Shown: one piece after another, positions 1-14,200 of the stretch
Numbering within the stretch: the stretch's first letter is position 1
How the letters are laid out: each line of letters starts with the position of its first letter
Assembly: GCA_036583965.1 (NCBI GenBank)
Contig: JAZBQD010000015.1
Location: 23,279,310 to 23,343,309 of the forward strand
Length of the DNA stretch: 64,000 nt
From: Prunella strophiata
Taxonomy: Eukaryota; Chordata; Aves; Passeriformes; Prunellidae
Reading direction: 5' to 3'
Translations under genes and position numbers: made by a program
Notes under the pieces: generated by a model
Seen by the model: the letters and a program-made list of their open reading frames with translations, nothing else
What the model was told of the DNA's origin: nothing
Databases searched by the model: none

Positions 1-19
1 ACTACAGCACTAGAAGTTT

Positions 20-52
<33 letters not shown>

Positions 53-3000
53 AAGGTTTCTTTTTTTTACTGCTCAGTAAAGTGAGACACACTGTCTAGA
101 TTTGAGCCAGACATAATACAGGCAGGCACTGTGCAGGCTTTCTCCCACAGCTGGCTAATGCCCCTCATATCTGACTTGCAACACTCTGCTGGTTCTGTAT
201 TGGTCCTCGAGGGATCAAAAAATGCCTGGGTCGGATTTTGGTTCCTCCAGATACAAAAACTAAGCTAGGGAGTGGGGGAGGGAAGTCAAATAACTGCCCA
301 GCAACCTTGAGAAAGCTCTGATTTTTCTTATTTTCCCAAGCAGATTAATGGGAAGTGAACTTTCCGTATTTTAATCAGATATACTGATAGTGAGTGCAGC
401 AGCGTAACACTCCACGACAAGCTGGCATGCGCACACTCGCTGAATTGGATTCATGGTGCCACTGGTTGAACTGAATGGTAACAATTGTCTAAATCCCAAC
501 ATGCCAGATGCTCTAAAAATATTCTGTTGTGGGTCCTTTGCGTAAAGAAGTCTAAAGCAACTGGACTGTGCTGCTGCTCCTGATGAATGCCCCTGGAGGA
601 ACCATTCCAAAGAATTCTCTGGAACAAAATGAGGCTTTTAATTGCGCTAATAAAGGTTGCAGTGTCTTGACTACCAACTTTTGTAAGGAGGGGGAAAAAA
701 CCATAGTGTGAGAACTTTAGTTTGTAGATCAGCTTATAAAAAGCACTGACGCTTTTAGTGAATGATTAAGAGCTAATGATCTCCATAGTTTGTCTCCTGT
801 AATTTAAACAATTTTTGCAGTTTTTTATGGGTCTGGGAACACTGACTTGATTACTGCTTACCCAAAATGGTTGTTCCTAGGAGCAGCCACTACACTGTGG
901 GCTGAAGGAAAAGAATATAATTTACAAGATTATTTTTTCCCCTGACCAAATACATAATTATTTGATAGTTCTCCGAGTTGCATTTTACTCTAATTTTATA
1001 AACCCAGTGTTGGGTTTTAACTCACCAGGATATGACTTAGGTTTTGGAGGAGGGAAATATGACTTATAACGAGCCCAAATTCTTAATCGCACCTTTAAGG
1101 AATTTCTAGCTCGCTGTGATTAAATGAAACCTGGTGAATCATGGGTGCCTGCAGCGTTATAAACACCATGCCCCAATTGTGGTAACTGTTGTTTGTCTTT
1201 CTTTCAGTCAAGTTGTCAGAAACAACATTAGTAACCACCATACAGGCAGCTCTTTTGTTTCTCAATTCCTTCTTTCTCTCTTTGCTGTCTAATTGTTTTC
1301 CACTTAAGAGGCTGACTAAGGGGAAAAAAAAAAAAAAAAACAAAACAAGTCTCATCAGAGTTACCTGAAGATCTGGTAATTTTTCTAGTTCTGTGTGGAT
1401 TACACTATTAAGAGCTGGATTTTTTTTCCCACTGTTTAGAGGCTTTAGTCTGTGCTACACAAAATCTCACCTTTCTTTCTTCTATTTAACCTCTCTTACT
1501 TTCTCTTTCTGCTCTCTCTCCATTTCCTTTTGTCAGAATGACCTGCTTCTCCTGCTGGTTGTTTCCACTTTTCTCAGGCTAGAAGCTGGCCAGGAGCCAG
1601 CAAATAAGAAGGAGAGAAGCTTTATTAGAAGCTGTGGTTGTGAAGAGGGGGAAAACTCAGAATTACGCTCAGCACTGGGGAAAACAAGTGAAAATTTGTG
1701 TGCAGGATAATGCTTCCGATGCTGAGAGGACCAAAACAATGTGAGAAAGAAGCATGTAGGAAAAAGTGAAGCTTTGTGGCATGAGGTAGAAGGGAGTAAG
1801 GTGATATAATTGATACTCTGTAGGCAGCTCAGGTAACAGTCAATAGAATTATCTTGGTTTTTTTCTTCAGGGGATTAATGAAAGGTCAGCTTTCAATACC
1901 TGCTTCAGATGGACAGTAGTTTTTAAAGAATCTTAAGTTTAAATAGTTTGTGTGGTTGAGAGGCTTTAATTTTTGAAAATATATTGCTCTGACCCTCATG
2001 GGCCTTTTTGCAACTGAGTATTGAGAAACTTTCATGCTTTTATTATAGAAAATGCATTTTCATGTTAACGGATGGCAGGCTAGGTCAGGGTCCTTCAGAA
2101 ATTGCAACTATGATTGCTTATTTCTTTTAAACCCAGAGTTTTGGAGACCATGGGGGAACCAGAAGTTATGATCATGCTACCTTTTCATTAAGGAGGTAGT
2201 GCATTTATGTGAGAACAGGATGTATAAATTACATTTCTTCTTTGCTTCTGGGAGTTTGAACCCCCATCTCTTACTAACCAGGATGGTGTTTTAAGTTTCT
2301 CAGTGTGTGGCTTGTAGGGCTCTGAAGGCATTTTAAGGTGTAGAAAAACTCCATTGCTCACCCCCAGATTTAAGATGGTGACTCAAATCCTCCAGGATTG
2401 GGGAGCATCTGTGAATGTTACATTAATCATGGATCCACTTGATCCTTTGACTGCTAGCAGCAGTTTTTGAAGGGTTCAGAAATGTCTTGGGTGTGCAACC
2501 ACCAGTTATAGCCTCTGTTTTAGACAGTCCTGGCCATGAGAGTGCACTGACTTGGCTGTCAATCCCAAGTTAATATATTCGTGTTCCCATGTAACTCTAT
2601 ACTGCCATTCCAGTCATGCTGCAAGTATTCTTTGTAGATCTGTACAGTAATAGATCAAGAAGCTGATCTGGCTTAAAAAAGCATTACCTGAATAAAGGAG
2701 TGATGTGCAGAAGTGTAGGGTTTCAAACTGATGGTAGACAAGTGTCAGGAACAGCTTGAGCCATTATTATCATCAAAGCCAGTGCAGTGCCAAATCATGA
2801 TTTGAGATGCTGCTGACTCAGGGATTTACACAAAGACAGATGAGTCAAGTGGGTGTTGTTCTTTAAAAAAGAAATGCACAGAACTATAGGCTGTTCTTAA
2901 TGGAAACATTTCTGTGTCTTGAAGCTTCAGGAGAAATATTAAGATGGACGATTTAAAGAGAAGGAGCAAGGATTAGCTTGGTTCCCAAATCTACTGGCAA

Positions 3001-3565
3001 GGGTTGTCTTTTAGGCACTGGTTTCTTTTCCCAAGGCTCTTTCTGTAATTTTATTTAGTGATTATTGTAAGTTGAAAAAAAAAAACCCAAATACTTGGGT
3101 GCATGAATCAGAAACAGGGAGCACATTAAAACAGGGGGAGACAAGTTTAGGAGATGAAAATGTTTCTGCCATAGTCCACTCCATGTAAATTATTGTCCTT
3201 CTAAAATCACCTTTTATATTATATAAACTTCTCCTCTGTTACTTGCATGACTTGGTGCTACTTTTTTTTTTTATATATATATATTTTCATTTGATATTAA
3301 TAGTCCTTCTTGCTTCTTCAGTGTCAGAGGGGCTTACCAGATGAGTTCTCTATTTTCTGTACTGCCTTTAGAGCAATAAAATCTGAGTAAGACACAGCTG
3401 TGTCTGTGTGGTAAGAAAGAGGGGCACAGGTGGTGTTCAGGTAATGAAATAGAGTCCCGGGCATAGATAGCAGAGTAGTATTCAAATGGAGCTTTGGTTA
3501 CTTACAGCTATGCCTATTAAAATAGTTTTTAATGGATTATTTAAATATGATTTTGTGTGTTCTAG
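1..3565. other. AT-rich intronic sequence upstream of the FSBP exon
   Basis: No exon is recognisable here on either strand. The first FSBP exon, which encodes the DNA-binding half in other vertebrates, would be an open frame of over 100 codons and is not present. The stretch should therefore be FSBP intron, and probably also RAD54B intron. It holds a T-run at 22-50, an A-run near 1325-1340 and a TA-repeat near 3260-3285. The short open frames look like chance. Confidence 0.6.
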
Positions 3566-4091
3566 TGCTAGTATCGATAAAGAAACAATTGCTGGTACCA
3601 GTTCACCACAGGCAATGTTGGATCACCATCCTGCGACAGTCATGATGGACTTGCAGTCGGAAGAGGATGTCAAACCTCCTCCTTCTCTGATTATAGACTC
3701 ACAGCAAAATGAGAACTTAGAACAGGAGGAAGAACACCAGCTGGTGCATATTATGGAAAGGTCTCCTTCAACATCAGTGTCTTCAGTTGATATGAGAGTG
3801 ATGATGTCGCCTTCCCCTGTACCAAGAAGAGATGAGTTTTTTAGGCTTGAGGTTGGAGAACGCTTTAGACCAATGTGTGGTTATGACCCACAGATGTTAC
3901 AAATGCTGAAAGAGGAGCATCAAATAATATTAGAAAACCAAAGAAAAATTGGTCTTTATGTCCAAGAAAAAAGGGATGGTTTGAAAAGAAAGCAGCAACT
4001 GGAAGAAGAACTGTTGCGAACAAAAATCAAAGTAGAGAAGCTGAAGGCAATAAGACTACGCCGTGATCTGCCAGAATACAGCAATATCTAA
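3566..4091 (+). CDS. FSBP: FSBP (fibrinogen silencer binding protein), last coding exon
   Basis: This exon encodes the C-terminal half, about 174 residues, of FSBP, a nuclear protein described as binding a silencer element of the fibrinogen gamma-chain gene. It starts after a TCTAG acceptor at 3561-3565. One base completes a split codon, then the frame runs open to a TAA stop at 4089-4091. Recognisable stretches are [37 protein letters not shown] and PRRDEFFR. A highly charged region of about 70 residues follows ([20 protein letters not shown], then [16 protein letters not shown] and [16 protein letters not shown]), which should form a coiled coil. The Myb/SANT-like DNA-binding part lies on an upstream exon outside the window. 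The open frame extends upstream to 3486, but that part is intron. Identification rests on family memory of the vertebrate protein; the frame is intact. Confidence 0.93.
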
Positions 4092-5060
4092 ATATTTTAT
4101 TACTTCTGTCATATTCTTTGAAATACTTAATAATAAATGCAAAATTGTTTTTTATGTTAATATGGATGGATCAAAATCTGGGCTTGAGACATGAAAGCAT
4201 ATGTTGTTTAAGTACCTTAGAAAAATACCTCGTATGAGTTTGAATGCACCAACTCTTCTGGTCTAAAGTATAGTCAAATCCACGTTTAAGTGTATAGATT
4301 GATAAAAATCCAAACTTTAAAAATATTTCCATTTATCCATTTCCATTTATCTCTAGAGTTGTGATGAGCTAATGGAAATTTAATTCAGTTATTGTTAAAA
4401 TTTTTGGTCATATGCATTATTTTTTCAAATAATCACCTTTAATATCTTAATGAAGTTGCAGGTAGATAAGTGCATATAAGAAGGAGAAATAAGAGGCCAT
4501 GTATAAATGTTTTATTCTTTTCAAGTTGGTAAATCTTATGACAGTAGTGACAGTTTGCTGAAATATCAGCTTGGAAAACAAAATTACTGGATTGTTATAT
4601 TTTTTTAATGTTCAGTAGACAGTTGAATAAATGTACATCTTTTTAAAAGTTAATACTTTTTAATTGTTTCCAGTGGATATGTGTTTCCATAGGATGTTAT
4701 CTAAATAGAGACAATGAATGCAACACTTGGTTTTTAAAACTGCATGCATGTGTAATTTGTATGTACAGTTACCATGATTGTGTATTCAGTTATAGTAATT
4801 ATACTGGTGATCAACCACATAAATATCTACTTTGCTCATTTGCATGCATAATTACTGCAGTGCATGTGCAACCAAGACAGTTGCAGGTGCCTTTGATCAA
4901 TATCACTATGACTATAAGCTACTGAAATAAAATAGTTTCTGTATGTAAGTAACATGTGACTTGAAATCAACAGAAGATTGTGTTATTTTGGGTCCCTTTT
5001 ATAGATCCTGTTGTTCCAAACTTTCGATTAGTTTCAAATAAAAAGCCCCAAATGAAAACA
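4092..5060 (+). other. FSBP: Probable FSBP 3' untranslated region
   Basis: AT-rich sequence directly after the FSBP stop codon with no open frame of note. It carries several possible polyadenylation signals: AATAAA at 4132-4137, 4626-4631 and near 4925 and 5036. Several sites suggest alternative 3' ends. The true cleavage site cannot be fixed from sequence alone. Confidence 0.5.
4132..4137 (+). terminator. FSBP: Candidate polyadenylation signal AATAAA of FSBP
   Basis: Canonical hexamer 41 bases after the FSBP stop codon. It is the first of several in the 3' region; a second canonical copy is at 4626-4631. Which one is used is not known. Confidence 0.4.
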
Positions 5061-8000
5061 AAATTGATTCTTCTGTCTGTCCTGGTAGCAAGCTGTTTCC
5101 TCTGTAGTTAGATCAACATTCATAACTGGAAGAAAAATACGTGGAAAATATCAGTCCCAGACGATTAATTTCTTCATAATTCTTAGTCTCCTGCCTGTTG
5201 TGAATGGATCCACAACTGCCTTAGACCTCTGGCTCCTTATTCCCTGTAACAATGCTTTCCCCTTCCTCTAACCTTTACAGCAAGAAAAGGAAATGAAGGA
5301 CAGCATCAAGGAAAAAGACAGAACAAAGGAAGTGTAATTCCTCTGGTGCCTCCCATCTCAGAGGGCCCCAACAACTGAATGAACAAAAGCAATAGGAAGG
5401 AGACTATTTCTTCCTCACTCCTGTCATCACTGTTTTCCCAAATTTGTTTCTTTCTCTGCTCCCACAAACCTCTGCACGCAAGCATGGGGCACTGGTCTGC
5501 ATCAGCAGACTCTCAATGAGGTAAGCCTCACACCTCCTTGTTGGTCTTCTGAGTAAATCAGATACCACAGGAGTAGGTACTTACGGAGAACTGAAGACTG
5601 GAAGCATGTAAGTGTAGTTGAGGAGCTAATGGAGCTTAAAGAATTGTAGTTAAATTTTGTGATGTAATAATCTTGACTGTCACTGCCTAGGATAACTTTA
5701 ACAAGTTTCAGGTAGGAAAAGTAAAGGGAAGTAAGTCTTTTATTTACAAACTGAGGAAAACTATAGAACAGTGAAAACAGGTGTTGACAATCTGGAGTTC
5801 CTCAATACTTTTTCAGTTGTTTTCTTGAGAAGGGAGTACTGTAAGTGTTCTGGGAATTTTTGTGTGTACTGAAAATGATGATGTCTGGATAAGTGGCCTT
5901 TGTTCCATTACAGTCCTTGGCTTTCTGCTGTGTTTCTTAGTTCAAGGACATTGATCTGTTTTTGTGTAGCTGGAAATGCTTCAAGGAGATACTCACTTCT
6001 CTGAGTTTACAAGAATCAAAATGCTGGCTTTAATAAATAAATATAGATTTTATTTGTTCTGCTTCTCAGAAATGGGAAACAACACTAAATTATCTGGCCT
6101 TGTCTTGTAATTTGGAAATGTATGATCTTATCCTTCCAGCTGAAAATCAGAATTTGGGTTTCTAGTGGTAAGGAATTAATTTGTAGTTTCTGTTCTTATA
6201 TATTATGCAAATGAGCAAGTTTTTAACAGTTCATAAAGTCATTCCTATGTGGCTCATTGTCTTGCAGTGGTTTTGAATTATAGGTACTCTTAACACTGGC
6301 CACCAAAATGCTCTGGAGACTTTAGGATGTTTTGTTTTGATGCTATATGAAGAGGTGACTTCCAGGGTTTCTACTAGCATGGTATTTTTATTTCAAGGAC
6401 TAGAACTAGAGGAGTTTTCAGTCTTGGAAAACCTATAGTCTTTTCTCAACTGCCAGGCAAAGTAGTTGCAAAAATAGGACTCTGCATAGAGCAAAGTCTC
6501 CCTTGTGTTCTTGATGTTGGAAGGGGAAGGATGCAAATGAGTGAAGAAATAAAATGCACTGTCCCCTTATAGCTGGTGTTCTTCCATGTTTCATTGTTCT
6601 GACTTTGTGTCACTTGTTAGTGGAAGACTTTTATTCTTATCTGCAAGTAGCACCTCTAGTTCAGAGATCTCATGCTTCTCATTTGCTGTGTTCTCAGTTT
6701 TGTTTCTTTTGACTTTTGGGGAGCTTGGGAAAGGGGGAGACATCTCTTGAGTGCCCATGGAGCTCACTCCTTCCTTTACTAGTGAGATGATTATTTCCTT
6801 TCTTACACTTACAGAAGTGTTTCCTCCTTCAGTGCCATTATATTGCTCTCTCAGTTCAGTGTGGTGCTGACTATGTCTTATACCTCTCTATGCTGGTGGA
6901 TTTGCATTTCTTTCTCACTCCACATCTGCTTTGCAGTATCAGGTTATCTTTCTGAGTCAGACTTCTCACTTCTCTGTGCCTGTTTCTGTTTCTTTCCATG
7001 TATTCCTAATGTTGGGTACATGCCCCACAGCTGTGGCTGGTCCTTCTGGACCATGAAGTGCTATGAATTTTTACTGTTCCAGCAAATGATACTGTGCTAG
7101 CATGTGTGAAAGGGATGGTAGGAAGCCCTTCCCTCCTTCACCCTCATTCTTATCCTCTTACTCCCTTTGCTACATCTGGCAGTGCCATTCCCTGTCTGCA
7201 TGTTTATAATGTACAGAGTACAAGCAGAGTAATTTTAGGCAAGGACAAATTTCTACCATATGTTCATGTCCTTCTACTAAGATAACTGCAATAAACAGGC
7301 TGTAGGAGTAACTTAATTCCAAACATCAAATGGATTTATGTTTAGGATTAGAATAAAAAATTGTACCTATGATAACTTTGTGATAATTGTGATAGCATCT
7401 TGTGTAATTTCATCTATCCAAGTAACTGGCTAGCAATCAGTCTATAATTTCATAGCTGCTACCTAATTATCTTGGTTTTTTTTGTTCCTGCTTCCCCCTG
7501 TAAGCTTTTGATTCCTGTGGAATGCTTGCCTTACATGAGAATTCTTATCAGGTAAAAATGGTAAGAGAGAACACTCCGAGACTGGGAGATATTGCTTGTA
7601 GCTAATTGTACTTGTCATACCCCTGTTTTCTAATATTTTCCACTTAACTAACTTAAATTTATTTCTTTCACTTATACTTCTATTCATTTTCTGACTTGGG
7701 ATTTTTTTCCCCCCTCCATTGAAGATGCATAAACTTGAGCTTACATACTGTCTTCTTTGGGCAGACTTCTGCTCACTGGATTTTCAGTAGTCAAAGCCAT
7801 TAACTTCCTTATAATTAAGATAAGATCGTTGTTTCTGAGTGGGAGGAAGAAACAAGAAATTGTGCTACCCAGGCTGCCTGGCTAAGCTGTCTTTTAAAAT
7901 TTCCTATGTCTTTTTTTAAAGTGCTTTAGGATGCTTCCATGTCAATTTTAACTTCACTAAAATAATAAAACTGTTACTCAAGAAAATGATAAAATGTTGT

Positions 8001-8194
8001 TTTCCTAAGGTGTTGATTACTTTTCCATTTTGCTTATGAAAATAAAAAGAAGCCTCTAAAAAGAACACTTTTAGCATTAAAATGCATTAAATATAGCTTC
8101 TCAGTGTGTATTCCTAACAAGTAAGGCCATTATTCTGTTTTCAATATCCAGGTCTTAAATAATTTGAGAAATCTTACTGCCTGTGTCTTATAGT

Positions 8195-8218
8195 AAAAAA
8201 AAAAAAAAAAAAAAAAAA
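8195..8218 (+). repeat. Poly(A) run of 24
   Basis: Uninterrupted A-run in the intron. No retroelement body is visible immediately 5' of it, so it is treated as a simple repeat. Confidence 0.9.
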
Positions 8219-11200
8219 GTGCTGTTTACAGTAGCTAAAAGTAATGTCTGTTAGCTGTCTGTATAGTACAGGACTAAATTTCAGTCATTCTGTGACCTCT
8301 GTTTCTGTGTCCTATCTCTGCTAAAACCAAAAGTATTTGCCTTGGTGTCAACCTGTGTGTAGTGATGCTTGCTCTTAAATGGCATCCAGTTTGTCTGGGT
8401 AAAGTTTTTCTCCACACTAAAGATACAGTTTCCTGAAGTTCCATTGAATGCTAACTAACAAAATGTGGATTCTTCCTTGTAAAACCTACAGTTGTTCAGT
8501 GGTAAAATAGTTGAAAACCTTGCTTTTGATTCATGTATATGGGGAGGTGGATGAGGGTCAGAGAGCCCAAGGAGAGCTCAGCCATCTGTGGGCATTGGCA
8601 TTCCCCACTGCCCCTGCCTTTCTTCCATGCTAGGGGGTTTTACACTGTTTTCTCCTGGTGATTACACAGAATCAGTTGTTGATGCATCCAAATATCTCTT
8701 CAGTATAACACCTCGTTTGATGCTGTATTACTCACACAAGAAAAATAGAATATAATTTTAATTGAATACTTAATCAGCAGTTACTCCACATAATTTATGA
8801 TTTCTATTTGCTCTTTAACAAAAATGAAGACTTGGAAAGTGCTACTGATTTTTTTTGTATTTTACACATGCAATTTTTTTTTTTTTTTGAAAAGAAGTCA
8901 TTATTTCCTGGCCATTCCCTTTTGGCTCTTGATTTTCATTTATAGTTAGGCACAATAATTAGCATAATTTGACATAAATATAATGAAAAAAACAATTCCA
9001 CTGGCTTACATTGCCCCTCCAGATTTGGTTGACTTCAGGGTCCAGTTTGGTTAGGGCTGTCATTTTGTTTACAGTATTCTGTGTGTTGCCATTTGTTTGC
9101 TTTGTATGTTTTTGTAAAAGCCTTGTCTGTATTGTTAATACTTTCTCAAAACATACGCATTTTCAAAGTTTGGAACTTCCTACATACTTGAAATGAGTAA
9201 ACCGGTTTATAAATGACTGATTTTTAAATTTTTTTTTTTTGCTTTCATTGAACAGAAGCAATTTGACAAAGTGTTTATCTAGTTTGGGGATGGGGAGAAG
9301 GGATGTTGCACTGCCTGTTGTTAGTTGCTACAATATTGTTTGTCCTGCATTGCATCACATACAACTTGCAGTAGTGTTGAGTTGTATTTGTTATTAATCA
9401 CTAAATATGTCATGTGAAAGAAGTAATTTTTCATAACTCAGCAGCAGTTTGCAGATACATTTTACAAAAGCCACTTAATGCTATTAAAAATACCATTTTG
9501 TGAAGTCAAAGCTTTTATGTGTGGCACATAACAGATACAGGATTAAAACCAGTATGTTATATTGCTACTGCTGTGTTCTCCATTGTAAAATGGCATTTGT
9601 TTCGGGCTGTACTGTAAGCCACCCTCAGACAAAGTTGACTTGTAAGCTCTGCAGGTTTCACCCAAGTAATGTCTGCACTGCTTTGCACTGTGGGGAGGCT
9701 TTGGCAGTAGGTTGGGCATGACAAGATGACCTCAGTAGCACTGTCAGTTTGGCCAAGCTACTTTATGCTGTTAGAGCGTGTGCATTCTGTATATGTGTTT
9801 GTTGATGACTCATCTTTTTCCTGTGAAGCAAATTGCAGGGAGAATACTCTGTTTAGCATATATTGAATTTTTATCATCTTTCCTTTGTAGTGTTCTAGTT
9901 TCCCTGTGCTTTTGAAAAAGTACTTGAAACTTGGCGTCAAGCTGGTCTTTGGCCATTCCTATAAAACCTCACTCAAGTTTGTTTTAATTTGTAAGTCATT
10001 AACAAATGCAGAGGGTGGTCATTTTCAGAACAAGTTTGTTACACTTTGGATGTAGTCCATAATAACTGATTCCTTGGAAAGCTTGTCCAGCCTGAGCACA
10101 TTGCACTCCTGAGGGTAGATCAGGGAGTTCTCAGCTGTGAACACCTTGAGTGAATGCAAGAAAATGTGTCTGTAGTTTTGCCAATAATGGAGCAGACAGC
10201 CTCAGTGAGGAAGTCACTTTGTTTAGATCCAGAGGGTCACAGATGACAAGGATCTCAAGCCCTTCTTTTGGGGCAGTAAGGATTTCAGAGCTGTTGGACT
10301 GTCCAGCTGGATGGGTAATGGCCCAGCTCTTTTCCCAAAAGACCAGCAATAGCCTGGAAAATATGGGTTGTAGCTCTGTGATTCAGAGTGCTGCATAGTG
10401 TGTGTGCAGAAAAGGACTGGACTAAGTTCATTTAAGGAATTTAGCCTTTGCTGTTTGTTATAATTATTTCTGCTAGATAAAATCTATTCCTTTCAGAATA
10501 GTTTTTGTTATGTAACTGTATGTGCTAATTTGCTGTACTTGAGTTTTGAAAATACACAATTCCTAAGTGAACTTCTGAGATGGCACTAAAGATGTTTTTC
10601 AGCAGTGGAGAACTTAAATCTGCTTGGAGAGTTTCAGATACTTTAGCTCTGCAGATCTAGTGGGCATCTCGAAAGCTTGTTTTCAGAGAAAACAGAGATA
10701 AATTTAATATTTTTCTAAATCTCATCCTTCTCTCATGAGTGTGCCCATGCACCTATGTTTGTAGGCACACACATACCCAGTGAGATACACACAGGGGCAG
10801 TTGGTAAGAAGAGCTGCACGTGCTGCAGAGGCTTTCCAGTGACACCAAGGGTCAAAGCAGTCCTTTGGGAATAGCAAGTAGAGCTGGTCTGCTGATGGAA
10901 AGCTGCCACATCTCCATGTCTTCTAGCATTTCCTTATATAAGTGGTCAGCTCAGGACCAAAAATAGGCAGGGTTGACATAAAGTAGGATCTGTTAAAGGC
11001 ATCACAAATTTAAGGCTTCCTGCATGGAATCATCTTATTAATTTGCATTAGATTTTCCATGCAACTTAAATTGTATTTGGTTTTCTTATATCCAGAGCCA
11101 ACAAAGGCAGCACAGTAAACATGTCAGTATCTCCACAGAAGATTTTCTTCTGTTCCCTCTTTCATTTTCCTGGTTCTGTTTTGCTTTCCTAGTAAGAATT

Positions 11201-14200
11201 ACAACTAAAGCTCTAGGTTTTTGTGTTTGGGCCACAAATATGACTATTCTGCTTGGACTACTGAATGGATTACATTTATGTAAATCAAAGTTATGTAACT
11301 TGATTTGGAAAGATTACTTTTCCCCTTTCCAAATATTTCGTCAGCCACTCTGCAAGTAATCATTGCTGCATAACACATGAAAATTCTAAAAAATATGACT
11401 CATCCTTTGTGTGCCTCTTCCCAGGGTAATGTCATAAATTTTAAACAGTTCTGTTTAAATAATTTAGGACAGGAATATGTTGTGTTTCATGCTTGTGACA
11501 GTGGGCATAAGTTTTATTGATTACTTGTATTTTAAGACTCTTTACTACAATCCAGGAAAATCAAAGATGGCCATTAACAAACAAAAACAGGACATTAAAA
11601 GTGTTTTTACTTCCAGCATGTGCTAAAACAGATGTTAATATGAAGGATATGTAATCTTAATAAATCCCTTTCTGCCTGCTTGCTTTTTGTTACAGATCTA
11701 AGTCTTTGCATTTCAGAAACAGAGATTTTGTACAGTACAGAAATAGTTCTCTAATGTTTTTTTTAAAAAAATGACAGAAGTAATAAGAAATGCTTAAGAG
11801 AATGCCAAACCACATATTTTCAAAGTACCAGATATGGGTTTAGCTGAGTACCTTCCATTTACAGTTTAAACACAAAAAGGAATGAACACTTACATCTCTG
11901 CAAACTGCTTCCAAAAATGACTGCTTTTCGAGAAGGCTACAATTAGCCTGTGATTATGTAATAGTCTATTAACTAATTTTTAATAATGTGGGTTTTTTGG
12001 TAATTTAAATATTTGGAAGATTTTCATATGACATTTACACTATCATTTATTGCAATAACATTCAATATTTACAGAACCGAAGAATAAATTTTGCTTTCGG
12101 GTATCACTTCTGTATTTATTTTTTGAAGTAAAAACCCCTATACTTGACAAATTAATCAAAACAACTTTCAGTGTGGATGGCAACATTAAGAAGTATAGTA
12201 AACAGTTGATTTGGATGGCATTTGACTGGTTCCAATGTTTTACCAAGCTGATCTGGCTCACTGCACCGAATGATGCCTGCAGCCTTTCAGAATTCTCAAT
12301 GATGCTGCTTTTTCCTTTGATAATAGGACTTGCACATCTATTTCTGTAGACCTGACAGAAGCTTTCAGCTTAGTTCATTAAATTTTTACAGTGAAAGCTG
12401 GAGTCAGTTGGATTTTTAGACAGCTGAGAGGTTTAGGAAGAATAGTTTTCTGCCATGGAGCTGTAATTTTGAAAGTGTGTGCTCTCCATTCCTCCCTCCT
12501 CTACAGCTGATACCCTTAAGAGGTAAATGTTTCATTAAATGGCGATGAGAGGATTGTTTGAGCTAAATACATCTACCAGCTCTGTTATTGTATACAGAAG
12601 GCCCCTATTTGAAAATAAAGGTTATTATTTAAGTGTTCAAAACCTCTCAAATAACACAGCCTGAATCCAGTTTTCACATTCTGTTGGGTATCATCATTAG
12701 GTACATGATTAAGGATGGTATTTCTGTGGGCTTCCTTGCAGTTTGCAGAATGGACTGTCAACTCAGTGAGTCACTATTCAGTATTTTATTTCCACCTCTT
12801 TGTTCAGCTATAGAGCTACGCCTTGTTCTCAGCACATTTTTCTAACTATTTTGAATTCATTAGCTAAGTTTTTTTCCTCTGGTGCTCATTGTGATAGTAT
12901 CTGAATGCCTATGAGATGTAATTACGTTTCACAACATCCTTGTGAGACAAAAAGTTGATGCAACCTCCACTTTCTAGGAGATAAAGCACGAGTTGAGGCA
13001 GAGAGAATAACACCAAAAGGCCCTACTTTTATGGACGGTGCAGACTGAATCATGGAGGACTGCATTGTCTCAGTGCTTTAGGATACTGTACAGTTAATCT
13101 TTCCCAACCACAACTTCCAGTTACACCCATGAGTGTTCACTATTAACACAAATGAGACTGAATCACAAGTCAGGCACTCAGACAAATGTTTATTGCTGAA
13201 AGCTGACTTTCTTTACATCACAGAGAAGCTCCAGAAGACATTCAAGTGAAGTCCAGTACTTTATGGCATTATTCAGCTTATCTAACCACAAGATTTGACT
13301 GTCTGTCCTTGCAGCCTTGTCCATCCCACACCTTTTGCAATTTACAATAAAGCAGTGCAGGGATGGCAGAGGCAACAGCAGCCTTTTTTCCTACCACTGT
13401 TCCTGCCTTTCCAGCAGTTCAGCTCTCTGCACTGAATGAGCAAGAGGATCCCATGGCAGTGTAGTGCAGCATGATTTCTCTAAAGAATTTATCATAGATG
13501 TGTATGCACAGTAGGGCAGATCAGGTCACTGGAACATCTTATTTTTGACATCTTGAAACTTTGCTTGACTTCACAACCTTAGAACTATTCACTTGATGAA
13601 GATGGGTCATAGGGGTATGGCAGGTGGACAGCATAGTCTCTTACCACAAGGTTGTTAATCTTTTGGGTTTTGGAGAAAATTAACATTTCTGAACAGATTA
13701 TTCCATGTAATTTGATATTTTCATCTATGTAAGACAGGGTTGAAAACCTTATCTTCCCCCTTTAAAGTAATAAATCAAATTACCTGCATTAAGACATCAC
13801 TGAATTCAGTGTATACCATTAATATCAAGGCATGCAGTGGTTTGCCCAGTGAGTTTTGCCCAAGTTTGATGACAGCAAAGAAATTGAAAGACCAAAAATT
13901 TTTTGTGTTGAAGAGCAGAAGGTACTGAGGGGACTTCAGGGAAAGTGATATGATGATTCAAGCTCTAGCTCCTGCTTTGCCTATGTGGACTTGTCCACTA
14001 GAAGATATTTGTCTGATTCTGGGTCTTCTGCTGATCCTAAACTCAGAATTGATTTGGGTTTATCTTGCAGGGAATGATCTGTGAAATGGATCCAGTTCAG
14101 GAGCTTAATTACTTCCATCTCTTATGTTGCACCTAAAGCTTCCATTGCAGCCCTGTTCATCTGTAGAGCAGCTACCAAACCTGAGTCTGCCCTGTTTACC

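Noticed and set aside
3486..3565. In-frame ATG upstream of the FSBP exon
   Set aside because: The sequence before 3566 is not related to FSBP and is separated by an acceptor site; it is intron read-through and not an alternative start that can be supported.
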